Shown piece by piece: positions 46,793-55,842 of a DNA stretch of 55,842 nucleotides. Made by a program: the position numbers and the translations under genes. The stretch is from positions 136,505-192,346 of the forward strand of contig GG745335.1 in assembly GCA_000151295.1 (NCBI GenBank), written 5' to 3'. The stretch is from Allomyces macrogynus ATCC 38327 (taxonomy: Eukaryota; Blastocladiomycota; Blastocladiomycetes; Blastocladiales; Blastocladiaceae). The notes beneath the pieces are model-generated. The model was not told the origin of the DNA. It saw nothing but the letters and a program-made list of their open reading frames with translations, and made no database searches. Position 1 is the first letter of the stretch. Every line of letters starts with the position of its first letter.

Positions 46793-47990
46793 GACCAAGG
46801 GCGTCTACGAGCTCGTCAAGAACGAGAATGTCGACGCGATGGTGATATTACCAGGATTCACTGGCGCGGCTTGTCAAGCAGCTGAACGCGTATTTGCCAA
46901 ACTTGCCCGTGTTCATGTCGATTGGTGGTAACCACGATCTGAATAAGTGGGCGTCAAGCAACGGGTACTCAAAGGTCTTGGCGTACGTTGTTTACCTGCC
47001 ACTTTATCGGTTCATTGCGTGCGCGAAGCTTATCTCTATTTCTGGGTCGTAGCGATTGCGACAAGCGGCTCGGCATGGACAAGTACTGCATGGGCGAGGT
47101 GGGCATCAAGTCGGCATGCAACTTCAGGGGTGTGGTGCGTAACATTTCCGCATCAACGTGATCTTGCTGACGGCTCTCAACTCATTTTACCCATCTCTCG
47201 GCATCAACAGACTATCGTCACGTCGGGCAATGGCAAGCGCGGGTCGGGCCACGACTCGTACCTCGAATCATCCCTGTCGAGCGCGCCCAAGACCGCGTGG
47301 AAGTTTTTCTCGTGGCACAAGAACCAGGCCAAGTTGCAGACAGGCGACAAAAACGACGAGGTTAGATGAGACGCTTACGAGATTTGCCGCAAGTACAGCG
47401 CAATCGTGCTGACGAGCTATGTATGCAAAGTCTTACTTTGCCCCTTCAATCGAAATCATTTTGGGGGTGGAGGAGACTCACACATTCACACACGTAAGAA
47501 AGAATCACGGCTACTCGCGCTCGCACCAAGTCGCCCTATGTGAACCAGCAAGTCGTGAGCACGTCGTCGAACCTGGCCGTGACGCCTGGCAAGTCGTGGT
47601 TGACGGTCACGGGCACGGGTGGCCGCTTCTACGGCGAGGGCCCTTACGCCGACGCCAAGTGGGGGGTTGACGGCGACCGACAAGGAGGACCTAGCGTTTG
47701 GCGCGCTCTTCTGCCGGTTCAACGAGGACGGCAAGTCGCCCTACAAGGCGTCCTGCCAGTTCAAGTTGTACGACGGCCAAGTGCTGGACTCGTTCACGAC
47801 CACGTTCACGCCCGGTGCGCCCGTGGCCGTCGCCAAGTACGAGAGCGCGGCTTCCAAGTGCAGGCCGATTCACGTCGAGGCCGCTGCGAACAAGGTCCCG
47901 ACGACGTAGCGCGCTGACGGCACGCTCGACCTGCAAGTGTCGGCCAAGGAGCACGACTTGCACAGTTTCAGGCCAACGGCCTCCCAGTCT
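46793..47990 (+). pseudogene. Purple-acid-phosphatase-like metallophosphoesterase, decayed
   Basis: Successive pieces match a metallophosphoesterase of the extracellular acid-phosphatase type: VYELVKNENVDAM, then SLARLVKQLNAYLP and SIGGNHDLNKW (metal-binding GNHD, 46921-46950), DKRLGMDKYCMGEVGIKSAC, WKFFSWHKNQAKLQ and TPGKSWLTVTGTGGRFYG. Lesions: a frameshift near 46840 that destroys the expected GD.D metal site between DAM and SLARL; a TGA at 47367-47369 where the family has Trp before DAYEICRKY; loss of the HxH-like segment around 47420-47520 with a frame change; an extra G in the G6 run at 47661-47666; and a TAG at 47907-47909 before a coding-like tail. Some gaps coincide with introns (acceptors near 47051 and 47211). 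The gene is not functional as it stands. Confidence 0.8.
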
Positions 47991-48384
47991 CACGAAGACT
48001 GCCGCCAATCTCCTGAGCGTCTGGAAGCCTGTTTTCCATCATCGTCCAATGAAACCGAACCTCAAAGCAGCGACGGTCAGCGTCGTACAGCAGCAACCGC
48101 TTGCGACCGCCACCAGACACCACATTCCCTGTGATCGTGCAGGTGGCGAACCATGCACTTTGCACGTTCCATGATACTTCCTTGAACGATAGGCGAGCAT
48201 GGCGGGCACTTGAGCTCTGCAGCAGGCCGTATTTGTGGCGAAAGTTAAAAACTGGCAGAGTGTAAGACGTCGCGATGTTTTCGTACTCTCTCAACCTCTC
48301 TCCTCTCCGCGACACCACCATAAAACTGCTCTCACTCCTTTTCATCGTTGCGTTCAGGACCACCGCCAGCCTTTTGCTTGAGCC
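47991..48384. other. Spacer with no gene seen
   Basis: About 390 bp between the phosphatase pseudogene and the first lectin-family remnant. No feature is supported. Confidence 0.35.
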
Positions 48385-48459
48385 CAGCACACGTCGCCGG
48401 ACAAGCCGTTCGAGTTGGACAAGACGTTCAATATGACGACCGGTCATGCGGCGTGTTGA
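48385..48459 (+). pseudogene. Remnant: 3' end of a lectin-family gene
   Basis: 25 codons reading QHTSPDKPFELDKTFNMTTG and ending in TGA match the C-terminus of the intact gene at 50106-51440 (QQRTSPDMSLELRSAFNATA). Nothing upstream could be aligned, so this is an isolated terminal fragment of the array. Confidence 0.65.
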
Positions 48460-49303
48460 AAGGGGGTTTCTGGGGAAGATGGTGGAGAATGGAAACTTGC
48501 CCTCCCCGAACCAACTCGCGGGGGGCGGCCCACCTCATAGTGGCGGCGAACGTTGGCTCCCCCGCAAGCTGCTTCGTGCTGCGCCTCATGTTTTTATTTC
48601 ATCAACCCGAAACAAACAATCATCAGCGACGCCCTCGTTGCTCACTTAACGACGCTTCGGCGCCTTCGCCTTGTCCCCGCGTCGTCCTCTATCGTCCTCT
48701 GTGCTCATCTCCTTCCAGCCTCGTTGCGCTTTGCCCTGCTCCCTCAGCATGGCGCGTGCACGTTACTTGTTCCGCACTCCACCGGGTGCCGGGACGCGTC
48801 TCGCTCTGCGTCCCGTGGTCGGTTGATGAGCCGTTGGTGCATCTGCGACGGTACTTGAGCCTGCACTGTCCAACTCAGCGTGAATACTGGCGGGGCGCCG
48901 ATGGTGATCGAGCGGCGTGCAAGTGCGAGCGGGCCAGAACATGAAGACCACGTATTGAATCTTTTGTGTTTGTGCTTTATCGTTAGCGATTACCGACATG
49001 TGAGCCATACTCCCCTCACATTTCGTCTTCGAAAACAGTAAAGATCCCGGTTCTCGATCTCTTACTTCTCCACCCAAAAGAGCTCACGCTTGGGCTCTGG
49101 GTCAGCCCGGCCCATAAATTTGGGTCACTCCTCACCTGTGAGCGATCTCAGAACCGAAACGTGTTGCCAAATCACATCCATGCACCGCGTGTCTTGTCCT
49201 CGTTCTAAACAATGATTCGACTGATCTGTGTAGTGATGGACATGGTGTTCTCTTGCATTGGTTCGACACACAGCGCCTGGCGTCAAGTCTCAACAATTAG
49301 CGG
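48460..49303. other. Spacer with no gene seen
   Basis: About 840 bp between two lectin-family remnants. Open frames here are short and domainless. Confidence 0.35.
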
Positions 49304-49486
49304 TACTTGTCGGGCGCGACAGCCGCAGTGTCGGAGGGACCCGGTCCGACTATGGCGATTCGAGCTGGAGTACGAAGGGTTGATGCCGCAAACGCAGCGG
49401 TTCCCGGTTCCTCCGCAGCGCACATTGCCAGAAGTACCGGTCGAGCTTTGCAGACATTCAGTGTCACGGCCGGTTGTATCGCGTAA
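49304..49486 (+). pseudogene. Remnant: C-terminal module of a lectin-family gene
   Basis: Parallels 51236-51440 of the intact copy: CTTGTCG..CGACAGCC..GTCGGAGGGACC, then MPQTQRFPVPPQRTLPEVPVEL against MPQTQRFPVPQQRTSPDMSLEL. A T is missing just before the MPQTQ segment and the Cys-rich codons between are largely deleted. Not functional. Confidence 0.7.
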
Positions 49487-50033
49487 TGTAGTTAGTGGTT
49501 AATGGCGGAAATGGCGGTGGAAATGATAGAACCGCGATTTCATGTCATAACCAGGCCGAGCTGTTGTGGGAATCTGGGACACGTATAGTGTCGGGAATAC
49601 AGAAATCCTTCGCATCTTGTCTCGTCGACCGTATCGTTCCTGGTCTATGATCTCTTCCCTCTCCGCCCGATGGCGCTCATGTTGGTGGGCTAAGTTGGTG
49701 TGTCCGTTCATTTCGTCCGTCGCTCACCGCACGCGCACGAGCAGCACGATCTGGAAGTGTCACCGTTCGCTTCTGCATCCCGCGTGGCCAAGAAGTGTTT
49801 CAGAAATGATGGCCTGTGTGACGATGGTCAGAGTGCCACTTGCATCAGCTCGCCCTGATCACCCACCACCGCCCAGCGCCACAACGCCTTTCACTCCGCC
49901 GCCACGGATCGAAACATATACTCTCGCCGTCGTAGTGATGGCGAACCATGCACCACGCTTCTGCACATATCCTTTCTCTTTCGCCACCGAGTCGTGTTTT
50001 CTGGCGAGATGCGACGGTTTGATCCGCCGGCGG
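49487..50033. other. Upstream region of lectin-family gene A
   Basis: About 550 bp. The part from about 49862 (ACCGCCCAGCGCCACAACGC) recurs at about 51856 upstream of the next copy, so the promoter region was duplicated together with the gene. Confidence 0.5.
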
Positions 50034-50039
50034 TATAAA
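50034..50039 (+). promoter_or_regulatory. TATA box of lectin-family gene A
   Basis: TATAAA in the context GGCGGTATAAAGGCGG, 66 nt upstream of the ATG at 50106. The corresponding position upstream of copy B (about 52026-52033) reads AGAAAAGT, so the element is missing there. Confidence 0.6.
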
Positions 50040-50105
50040 GGCGGATCAGTACCGCGACCACGAATTTTCTCTCAGATCGACACATCCATCCTCAATCAAC
50101 CAACC

Positions 50106-51440
50106 ATGAAGCAGCTCGGCATCAGCGCCCTCGTTTTACTGGCCGTCATCTTCTACGCGCAGACGTGCTCGGCTGAGTGGTTCGACAAGTATGTCATTGT
50201 ATTCACAGCAACGCATCGTGCGGATTCCGGCCATTTGCTCAACAGCGCGTACTTGCTCCAGCTACAGCGTTGCCAGTGTTGTTTTCCCCCCGTCGGCAAA
50301 CGGGAAGGCAAATGCTGGTCGGTGTCTTGATTTCGCTCCCGAGACAGCTAGTACGTTCATTAGTCCCAAGACGAGCGCGACCAAATGTCGTTGATCCATG
50401 TGCTTAATGGTTTTACGTTTCTAGATGGCGAGTCGGCGCGCGCTGGGCTCTGGACCTGTCATGCAAGGTCGGATGAATACGCTGATCATCAGGTACACGG
50501 AAACGATGCGGGAACGCGCATCTTACGCGGTGCTTTCTTTCCACCCCTGACCAATTTACCGGAACCTGTCGTGATAGCGCTTTGGAATTTGGTTGGCCGA
50601 CAACTCCAATTACCAGGATCAATATGGCTACAAGTGGAACGACGTCACAATTTCGCACGAGCACAATGGTGTGCGGTATTGCCTCGACGTGAGCCAAGGT
50701 AACGCTTATAACGGCGCACCGCTGCAGTTCTGGAAGTGGTCCGTATTATTCGATATGCGCATTTCCTTGCCATCGATCGGCTGACCTGCTGTGTTGGTGT
50801 AGCCATGGTGGACCAGCGCAAATTTTTTCACTTACATGGAATTTGGGCTACTTCACGTACGCAGCCGACCGCAATTATTGCGTCTCAATTTCCAACGGTG
50901 CGCTGACGATTAATTTCCTCTTTTGCGCAAGGAGTTGAGCGAACACTGACCCGGTCCAATGACGCTCTGCGATCCCACGTTCTAGACGACCGGAACGGTG
51001 CCCAAATTGTGTTGCAACGTTACGAGTACGGCAACAGGAAGGAAGAGTTTTATTTGTTCAAGCCGAATAGTCACGACGGAGCCATTTCTAATGCCCTGCC
51101 TGAACTTGGCCGCCGCTGCCAGCGACCTGGTGCGCATTGCCGGTTCAAGTGCCCCGGGCTCTGGCGGAACGGGCCGTATTGCGATTACTGGATCGACGGG
51201 ACGCGTCTGGCGTGCAGTCTCAACGACCAGGGGAACTTGTCGTGCACGACGGCGCGGCCGTCGGAGGGGCCCAGCTCCGTGAATGGTAGATGCGAGTGCG
51301 AGTGCGATTATCCCGACCCGGGCCACAAGGGTTTGATGCCGCAGACGCAGCGGTTTCCGGTTCCGCAGCAGCGCACGTCGCCGGACATGTCGCTCGAGCT
51401 GCGCAGCGCGTTCAATGCGACGGCCGGTCGTGTCGTTTAA
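50106..51440 (+). CDS. Secreted ricin-B-lectin-like protein with Cys-rich C-terminal module (copy A, intact)
   Basis: Six exons (50106-50188, 50278-50348, 50425-50492, 50578-50738, 50803-50897, 50986-51440) give 310 residues. A signal peptide is evident (MKQLGISALVLLAVIFYAQT, cleavage near CSA). Residues about 40-190 look like a beta-trefoil: NAGRCLDFAPETAS, WTCHA, WLADNSN, VRYCLDVSQGNAYNG and LQFWKW, then a QIFSLTW block recalling QxW repeats. The last ~130 residues form a distinct module: RRCQRPGAHCRFKCPG, YWIDGTRLACSLNDQ, a CECECDYPDPGHKG cluster and FPVPQQRTSPDM. Cysteines are numerous and regularly spaced, suggesting disulfides outside the cell. I recognise no catalytic site; carbohydrate binding is inferred from the fold only. 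A TATA box lies at 50034. Confidence 0.82.
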
Positions 51441-52098
51441 AGTCGGCGGTCGATGGCGGCAGACGCGCGGTGGTGGAGATGATGAAAGGAAACTTCGCCA
51501 GGGGTCAGCCAAAATATAGACGCAGTTTTGTGCATTTGTGGATTGTGGCTTACTTGAGCCTTGTCGGTCACTACCATGTGATCCGGAATGCTCTCGCATC
51601 CTGTTCTATGTTGTTCCAGATTCATCATCTCTCTTTTCTCCACCCCATTCTCGGCGCAAATTTTGACGGCCTTGGTGAACCCAATTCCGTATCTTTGGTC
51701 TTTGCTCACCACCTGGTGCATGCACGACTTACGAGCGTCGCCGAGTCTTGCGCCGATGCCCCGCATGGCCGAACAGTGTTTCAAGTAGCATCAAAAGGTG
51801 GTCTGTGTGGCGATGGTCAACGTCCTTCCCATGTCGGCCTCGCCCTGATCGCCCATCACCGCCCAGCGCCACAACGCCTTCAAAACTCCAGCGCAATGCA
51901 TCAAAACGTGAACCCTCGCCGCCGTGGCGACGGCGAACGATGCACCGCGCTCCTACACGTATCGTCCCCACTCTCCCATCGCGTCTTGGTTTGTGGCGAG
52001 AAGCAAAGGTTCGATTCGCCGACTGCAGAAAAGTAGATCAGTGCCCGCGCGGCCACGAACTCTCTCTCTTCGCGCGACGCTTCCACCCACGACCAACC
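51441..52098. promoter_or_regulatory. Upstream region of lectin-family copy B
   Basis: About 660 bp. From about 51850 it resembles 49860-50105 in front of copy A (shared CACCGCCCAGCGCCACAACG), but the TATAAA of copy A is replaced by AGAAAAG-type sequence. Confidence 0.5.
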
Positions 52099-53462
52099 AT
52101 GAAACAGCTCGGCATCAACGTCCTCGCCCTCCTCGCCGTCCTCTTCCACGCGCAGACGTCTTCGGCACGGTGGCTCGACCGGTACACATATCGCGATGCA
52201 TTGTGCAGTGCAAGCACCAATCGCTTGCTCACCGACCCAACTTGGCTCGATGTAGCCTCGCCTTTCCGAGCCAATCGTTTGTCCAGTCGGCGAACGGGAG
52301 GGCCAATGCCGGCCGGTGCATTGATTTCGCTCCCGAGACGGCCAGTATGTTTCCTGGGTATAGGGCCGCTGCGCTGCCCCAACAGCTCACGCGCATGCGG
52401 TCGATTCGCGTGATTAGACGCTCGGTCGGCACGCGCCGGGCTCTGGACCTGCCACGGCCCATCGGACGGTTTTGTGGAGAATCAGGTGTGCAATCCTAGT
52501 CTCTGTGATGTACACGTAAAACTTTCGACCCTTGACTGATCGTTTGGATATCGGCTCTGTGCTTGCAGCAGTTTGGTGTTTGGTTGTCCGACAATTTCTT
52601 TAATGATGTTGACGGCCATACGTGGTCTGAAATCACGATATCAAAAGAGCACAAGCGTACGGTATTGCCTTGATGTCAAGGAGGGCCGTGCTAACTTGGG
52701 CAACGTACTCTCGTTCTGGAAGTGGTACGTTAACAACTCAACGTTTGGCCGTTCAACGCTCAGCGCAGCAGGCAGGACGATAGTTGACGGACGATGCCCG
52801 TGAATAGCCATGGCGGTTATGAGCAACGTTTTCTGTGGGAGTGGTCACTGAGCATGCTCGTCTCCAAGGCGAATACCGGTTTTTGTATCGCAACCGGCGA
52901 CCGTGCGTGTGCTGAAATATCTCTGCTCTACGATACCGTGAAACGGAAACAAAACATGGAGTCTAACCATCGGGCATCTTTCATCTACTCTCTTCTAGCT
53001 GAGTGGAACGGTGCCGATCTCGTTCTGCAGCCCTGCTATGTAAACAACCCCAAAAACACGTTCCACATCGGCACGCTCGACAACTACGGCATGCCGATCA
53101 TTTCCAATGCCCTGCCCGAACTGAACCGCCGGTGCTGGCGGCGCGACGCGTACTGCACGTTCGAGTGCCCGAACCTCACCACGAACGGGCCGTCAAGTGA
53201 GTACTGGCTCGACGGCACGCGTCTTGCGTGCAGTCTCAACGATCAGGACCGCTTATCGTGCGTGACGGCGGTGCCCTTGCTTGGGCCGTCCACGGTCGAT
53301 GGCGGTTGCGCGTGCGAGTGTGACTGGCGCGACCCAGGGCACCGCGGGTTGATGCCATCGCAGTCGAAGCAGTGGTTCCCGGTTCCGCAGCTGCGCACGT
53401 CGCCGGATATGCCCGAGGTGTTGCGCAAGACGCTGACGGCCAACGCGACGGTCGGCAAGTAG
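52099..53462 (+). pseudogene. Secreted ricin-B-lectin-like protein, copy B (frameshifted)
   Basis: Same six-exon plan as copy A: 52099-52181, 52256-52344, 52418-52485, 52569-52724, 52808-52902, 52999-53462. A clear signal peptide (MKQLGINVLALLAVLFHAQT) and most exon junction phases are kept. In exon 4, however, the frame reading WLSDNFFNDVDGHTWSE and ending EHK does not join the frame reading VRYCLDVKEGRANLG: near 52652 two bases are missing relative to copy A, giving a premature stop. The rest is well preserved, including HGGYEQRFLWEW, YWLDGTRLACSLNDQ and the Cys-rich C-terminus ending at 53462, so the lesion is recent or an assembly error. If the base count were wrong, this would be an intact gene of about 310 residues. 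Confidence 0.75.
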
Positions 53463-54053
53463 ATCGGGTCGGTGGGCGAGCAGGCCGGGTTGGTGGGCGA
53501 GAAGACCATATAGACGCTGATCGATTTTTGATGTCTTGTTCTGACGCGCCGTGTCATTGGCGCTCTGCACACGCGCTTGCTCGACCAGCCCTCCGTCGCT
53601 GCTGGTTGTGGCGGCGATCAAGGCGTCAAACGGTTCACGACTTTTGACCACAGCAACCCAGGGACTGTTGCTTGCAGGTTTCAAGATAAGTGGCGCTTGT
53701 CACGAGTGTCCGCCACGCCGATAGCGCAAAAAATGCGGGGAAACCTAAGGCAAAGTGAGAAACATCGACAAAACCTGAAGCGAGCCATGCCATGCCGATC
53801 CCACCCGGCCTTCGTGATCTCCCTCACAAACCGACCAGCCGGGACGCTCCTTGCCTGTTATTTACGTTCTCGTCGACATCGTCGACATCTCCTTGTTGAT
53901 CCGCCACCGCCAACGATCCTCTGGTCAATCGCTACCCCGCCCGGCTTGCTGCAAACGATCCCACGGGTCCCGTACCAAGCACCTCTCTGCGCCGCTTGTC
54001 GATCCGCTCTCTCTTCGCGCGCCTCCCCAGTCCCTTCCGCCGTACCTGTCACG
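53463..54053. other. Promoter region and leader of IDH1
   Basis: About 590 bp. The last 150 bp are pyrimidine-rich, a common leader type in this window. An upstream in-frame ATG (53577) would add about 159 residues without mitochondrial character and is not preferred. Confidence 0.45.
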
Positions 54054-55211
54054 ATGCTGTCCTCGGTTGCCGCTGCTACGCGCCACGCTGCCGCGCCCAT
54101 GTCGCGCCGCGCCCTGAGCTCGCTCGCCTCCAAGTTTTCGCTGACTGGCACGCCCGAGTACGAGCCGAACCTGACCAAGTACGCTGGCACCTACACGGTC
54201 ACGCTCGTGCCCGGTGACGGTGTGGGCAAGGAGATGGCCACGACCGTCAAGGCCGTCTTTGCCGCGGCAGGTTGCCCCGTCGAGTGGGACCAGTTTGACG
54301 TGACGGGCGAGTCGGCGCGTCGCGACCCGCAGCTCGCCAAGGCTGCGATCGATTCGCTCAAACACCACCGCGTCGGGCTCAAGGGCACGCTCGCCACGCC
54401 CGTGGCCACCTACGGCGCGCCGTCGTTCAACGTGGCCATGCGCAAGGAACTCGACATGTACGCGTCGGTCTCGCTCGTCGGCAAGCTCGAGGGCTTCCAC
54501 CCGCCCAAGACGCCCGTGCACAAGGCCCCCATCGACTTTGTGATTATTCGCGAGAACACCGAGGGCGAGTACTCGGGGCTCGAGCACCAGTCGTACCCGG
54601 GCGTCGTCGAGTCGCTTAAGGTCGTGACGCGCGCCAAGACGGAGCGGATCGCTCGGGTTGCGTTCGACTTTGCCGCGCGCAACGGCCGCAAGAAGGTGAC
54701 GTGCGTGCACAAGGCCAACATCATGAAGCTCGGCGACGGTCTGTTCCTCAACACGTGCCGCGAGATTGCGCAAGAGTACGCGGCGCGCGGCATCAAGTTT
54801 GAGGACATGATTGTCGACAACACGGCCATGCAGCTCGTTGCCAAGCCGGGCCAGTTTGATGTCGTCGTCACGGGTAACCTCTACGGTAACATTATCTCGA
54901 ACCTCGGCGCCGCCCTCGTCGGTGGGCCCGGGATCGTGCCCGGTGCGAACATTGGCCGCGAGCACGCCGTGTTCGAGCCGGGTTGCCGCCACGTCGGTGC
55001 CGATATTGCTGGCACCAACGTTGCCAACCCGTCGGCGTTGCTCCTCTCGGCCGTGCTCATGCTGCGCCACCTGCACCTCGACCAGCACGCGGACCGCATT
55101 CAGAAGGCGCTCTTCAAGACGCTCGGCGAGGGCGTCCGCACGCGCGACCTGGGCGGTAACGCGTCGACGACCGAGTTCACCAAGGCCATCATTGCCAACC
55201 TCGAGGCGTAA
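54054..55211 (+). CDS. IDH1: NAD-dependent isocitrate dehydrogenase subunit 1, mitochondrial
   Basis: An intronless frame of 385 residues from the ATG at 54054. A presequence (MLSSVAAATRHAAAPMSRRA) leads into TVTLVPGDGVGKEM. IDH signatures are complete: IIRENTEGEYSGLEHQ, GVVESLKVVTR, the Lys/Asp region HKANIMKLGDGLF, IVDNTAMQLV, and YGNIISNLGAALVGGPG. In the TCA cycle the hetero-octamer of Idh1 and Idh2 oxidises isocitrate to 2-oxoglutarate. The GLEHQSYPGVVESLK block fits the yeast IDH1 (regulatory) type better than IDH2. Coding sequence is strongly C/G-ending at third positions, consistent with high expression. A 509-codon antisense frame (53925-55454) is a GC-rich shadow. Confidence 0.95.
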   Translation: MLSSVAAATRHAAAPMSRRALSSLASKFSLTGTPEYEPNLTKYAGTYTVTLVPGDGVGKEMATTVKAVFAAAGCPVEWDQFDVTGESARRDPQLAKAAIDSLKHHRVGLKGTLATPVATYGAPSFNVAMRKELDMYASVSLVGKLEGFHPPKTPVHKAPIDFVIIRENTEGEYSGLEHQSYPGVVESLKVVTRAKTERIARVAFDFAARNGRKKVTCVHKANIMKLGDGLFLNTCREIAQEYAARGIKFEDMIVDNTAMQLVAKPGQFDVVVTGNLYGNIISNLGAALVGGPGIVPGANIGREHAVFEPGCRHVGADIAGTNVANPSALLLSAVLMLRHLHLDQHADRIQKALFKTLGEGVRTRDLGGNASTTEFTKAIIANLEA

Positions 55212-55571
55212 AGGTTGAGCAGATGTTCTTGGGTTTGTTTTATTTGATTTGTAGTTGAGTGATTTCTTTTTCCTTTCTCTATTTGGCGCCTTTATTCTTT
55301 CGTTTGTCCAGACCCCCCAAACCCTTTGAAACTGGACAAAATCAAATCGCAAACCTTTGGGGAGCGTATGGAACACTTTGACGTGCTGATAAAATGGGAC
55401 CCTTTTCTTCATTTCGATCCTGGTCGTGCTTGGGCTGTCAACAGCTGTCAACATTCAGGTCGCAACAACGGGATCAGCGACGATTGCAACCGCATCCATG
55501 ACAAGACAGCACAGGAAAGGAAATAGATTAAAGCCGTGCACGCCCATATCCCAACTCAAATGCTGCCTCCT
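55212..55571. other. 3' flank of IDH1, convergent with the SWIB gene
   Basis: 360 bp, T-rich directly after IDH1 (3' UTR). No gene seen. Confidence 0.4.
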
Positions 55572-55842
55572 TCACTCATCGTCGTCATCGTGTTGCTCAT
55601 CGGCACCCGCAGCACCGCCTGGAACATCCACACGCTCGCCGATATGCGGGCTGAGCAGTTTCTGCATCCCAAAGCTCGACACGCGGTCGACGCCCAACAC
55701 TTCGCGCAGCCTGCTTATCGCAGAGGATGTACCGGCGGTCGGCGGGGTCTTGCAGGTCGTGCTGCTTGATGTACTCCCACAACTTCTTTACCCCATCGGC
55801 CGACCGAGCACATCCGTCCCGACAACCGCCGCAAGTTGCGAA
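55572..55842 (-). pseudogene. SWIB/MDM2-domain protein, 3' end, frameshifted and cut by window edge
   Basis: Minus-strand sequence spells a SWIB domain, but in three frames. LAAVVGTDVLGRPM is in the first. After a shift near 55791 the second reads VKKLWEYIKQHDLQDPADRR and ILCD. After a shift near 55711 the third reads LREVLGVDRVSSFGMQKLL, then SPHIGERVD and an acidic tail ending at the TGA at 55572-55574. The whole matches a typical C-terminal SWIB domain of small chromatin-associated proteins. Two shifts within 90 nt, with no room for introns, imply a pseudogene or base-calling errors in short G runs. The 5' part lies outside the window. Confidence 0.7.

Noticed and set aside
53925..55454. 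509-codon minus-strand open frame opposite IDH1
   Set aside because: It mirrors the strongly GC-biased IDH1 coding sequence and its translation is Arg/Val/Glu-rich with no family resemblance; IDH1 on the plus strand is certain.
1..55842. CRISPR arrays, bacterial operons, phage or plasmid features
   Set aside because: No regularly spaced repeats, no ribosome-binding-site spacing and pervasive spliceosomal introns; the window is eukaryotic nuclear DNA.

Overview
This is GC-rich nuclear DNA from an intron-rich eukaryote, most likely a fungus and possibly a zoosporic, early-diverging one such as a blastocladiomycete. That placement is an inference from gene content (V-ATPase D subunit, CLP1, TAM41, MSH6, fungal-type NAD-IDH1, a QCR8-like subunit) and from gene structure: many introns of about 55-130 nt with GTNCGN donors. 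Every multi-exon model below was assembled by hand from GT..AG borders, reading-frame continuity and recalled family sequences. No alignment or transcript data were available.

Left third (1-22 kb): a duplicated multi-pass membrane protein gene, whose left copy is cut by the window edge; CLP1 (mRNA 3'-end/tRNA processing) divergent from VMA8; a bHLH transcription factor; TAM41 divergent from the mitochondrial aspartyl-tRNA synthetase, so that two mitochondrial genes share a 379-bp intergenic region; a fragment of a Cys-rich secreted lectin-like gene; and a large DENN-domain gene ending in a DUF547-like domain.

Middle (22-33 kb): a tandem array of four DHA1/SLC18-like MFS transporters with the same five-exon structure. 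Copy 1 is a pseudogene with several lesions. Copies 2-4 are intact. Between copies 1 and 2 lies a decayed piece of the neighbouring DENN gene, which shows that a segment containing the DENN 5' half plus a transporter was duplicated.

Right part (33-56 kb): MSH6; a CpG-poor block with a foldback repeat that looks like transposon debris; protein geranylgeranyltransferase-I beta (with a 23-nt exon); a Yippee-like zinc protein; a second CpG-poor block; tRNA-Pro(UGG); QCR8; a TMEM14-family protein; a decayed purple-acid-phosphatase-like gene; an array of secreted, ricin-B-like plus Cys-rich proteins (two short remnants, one intact copy, one frameshifted copy); IDH1; and a frameshifted SWIB-domain gene running off the right edge.

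Most housekeeping genes here concern mitochondria (TAM41, AspRS, QCR8, IDH1, possibly the TMEM14 protein) or nucleic-acid maintenance (CLP1, MSH6). The accessory material is two multigene arrays, transporters and secreted lectin-like proteins, both evolving by tandem duplication and decay. The lectin-like family with its conserved Cys-rich C-terminal module is the best candidate for something undescribed.
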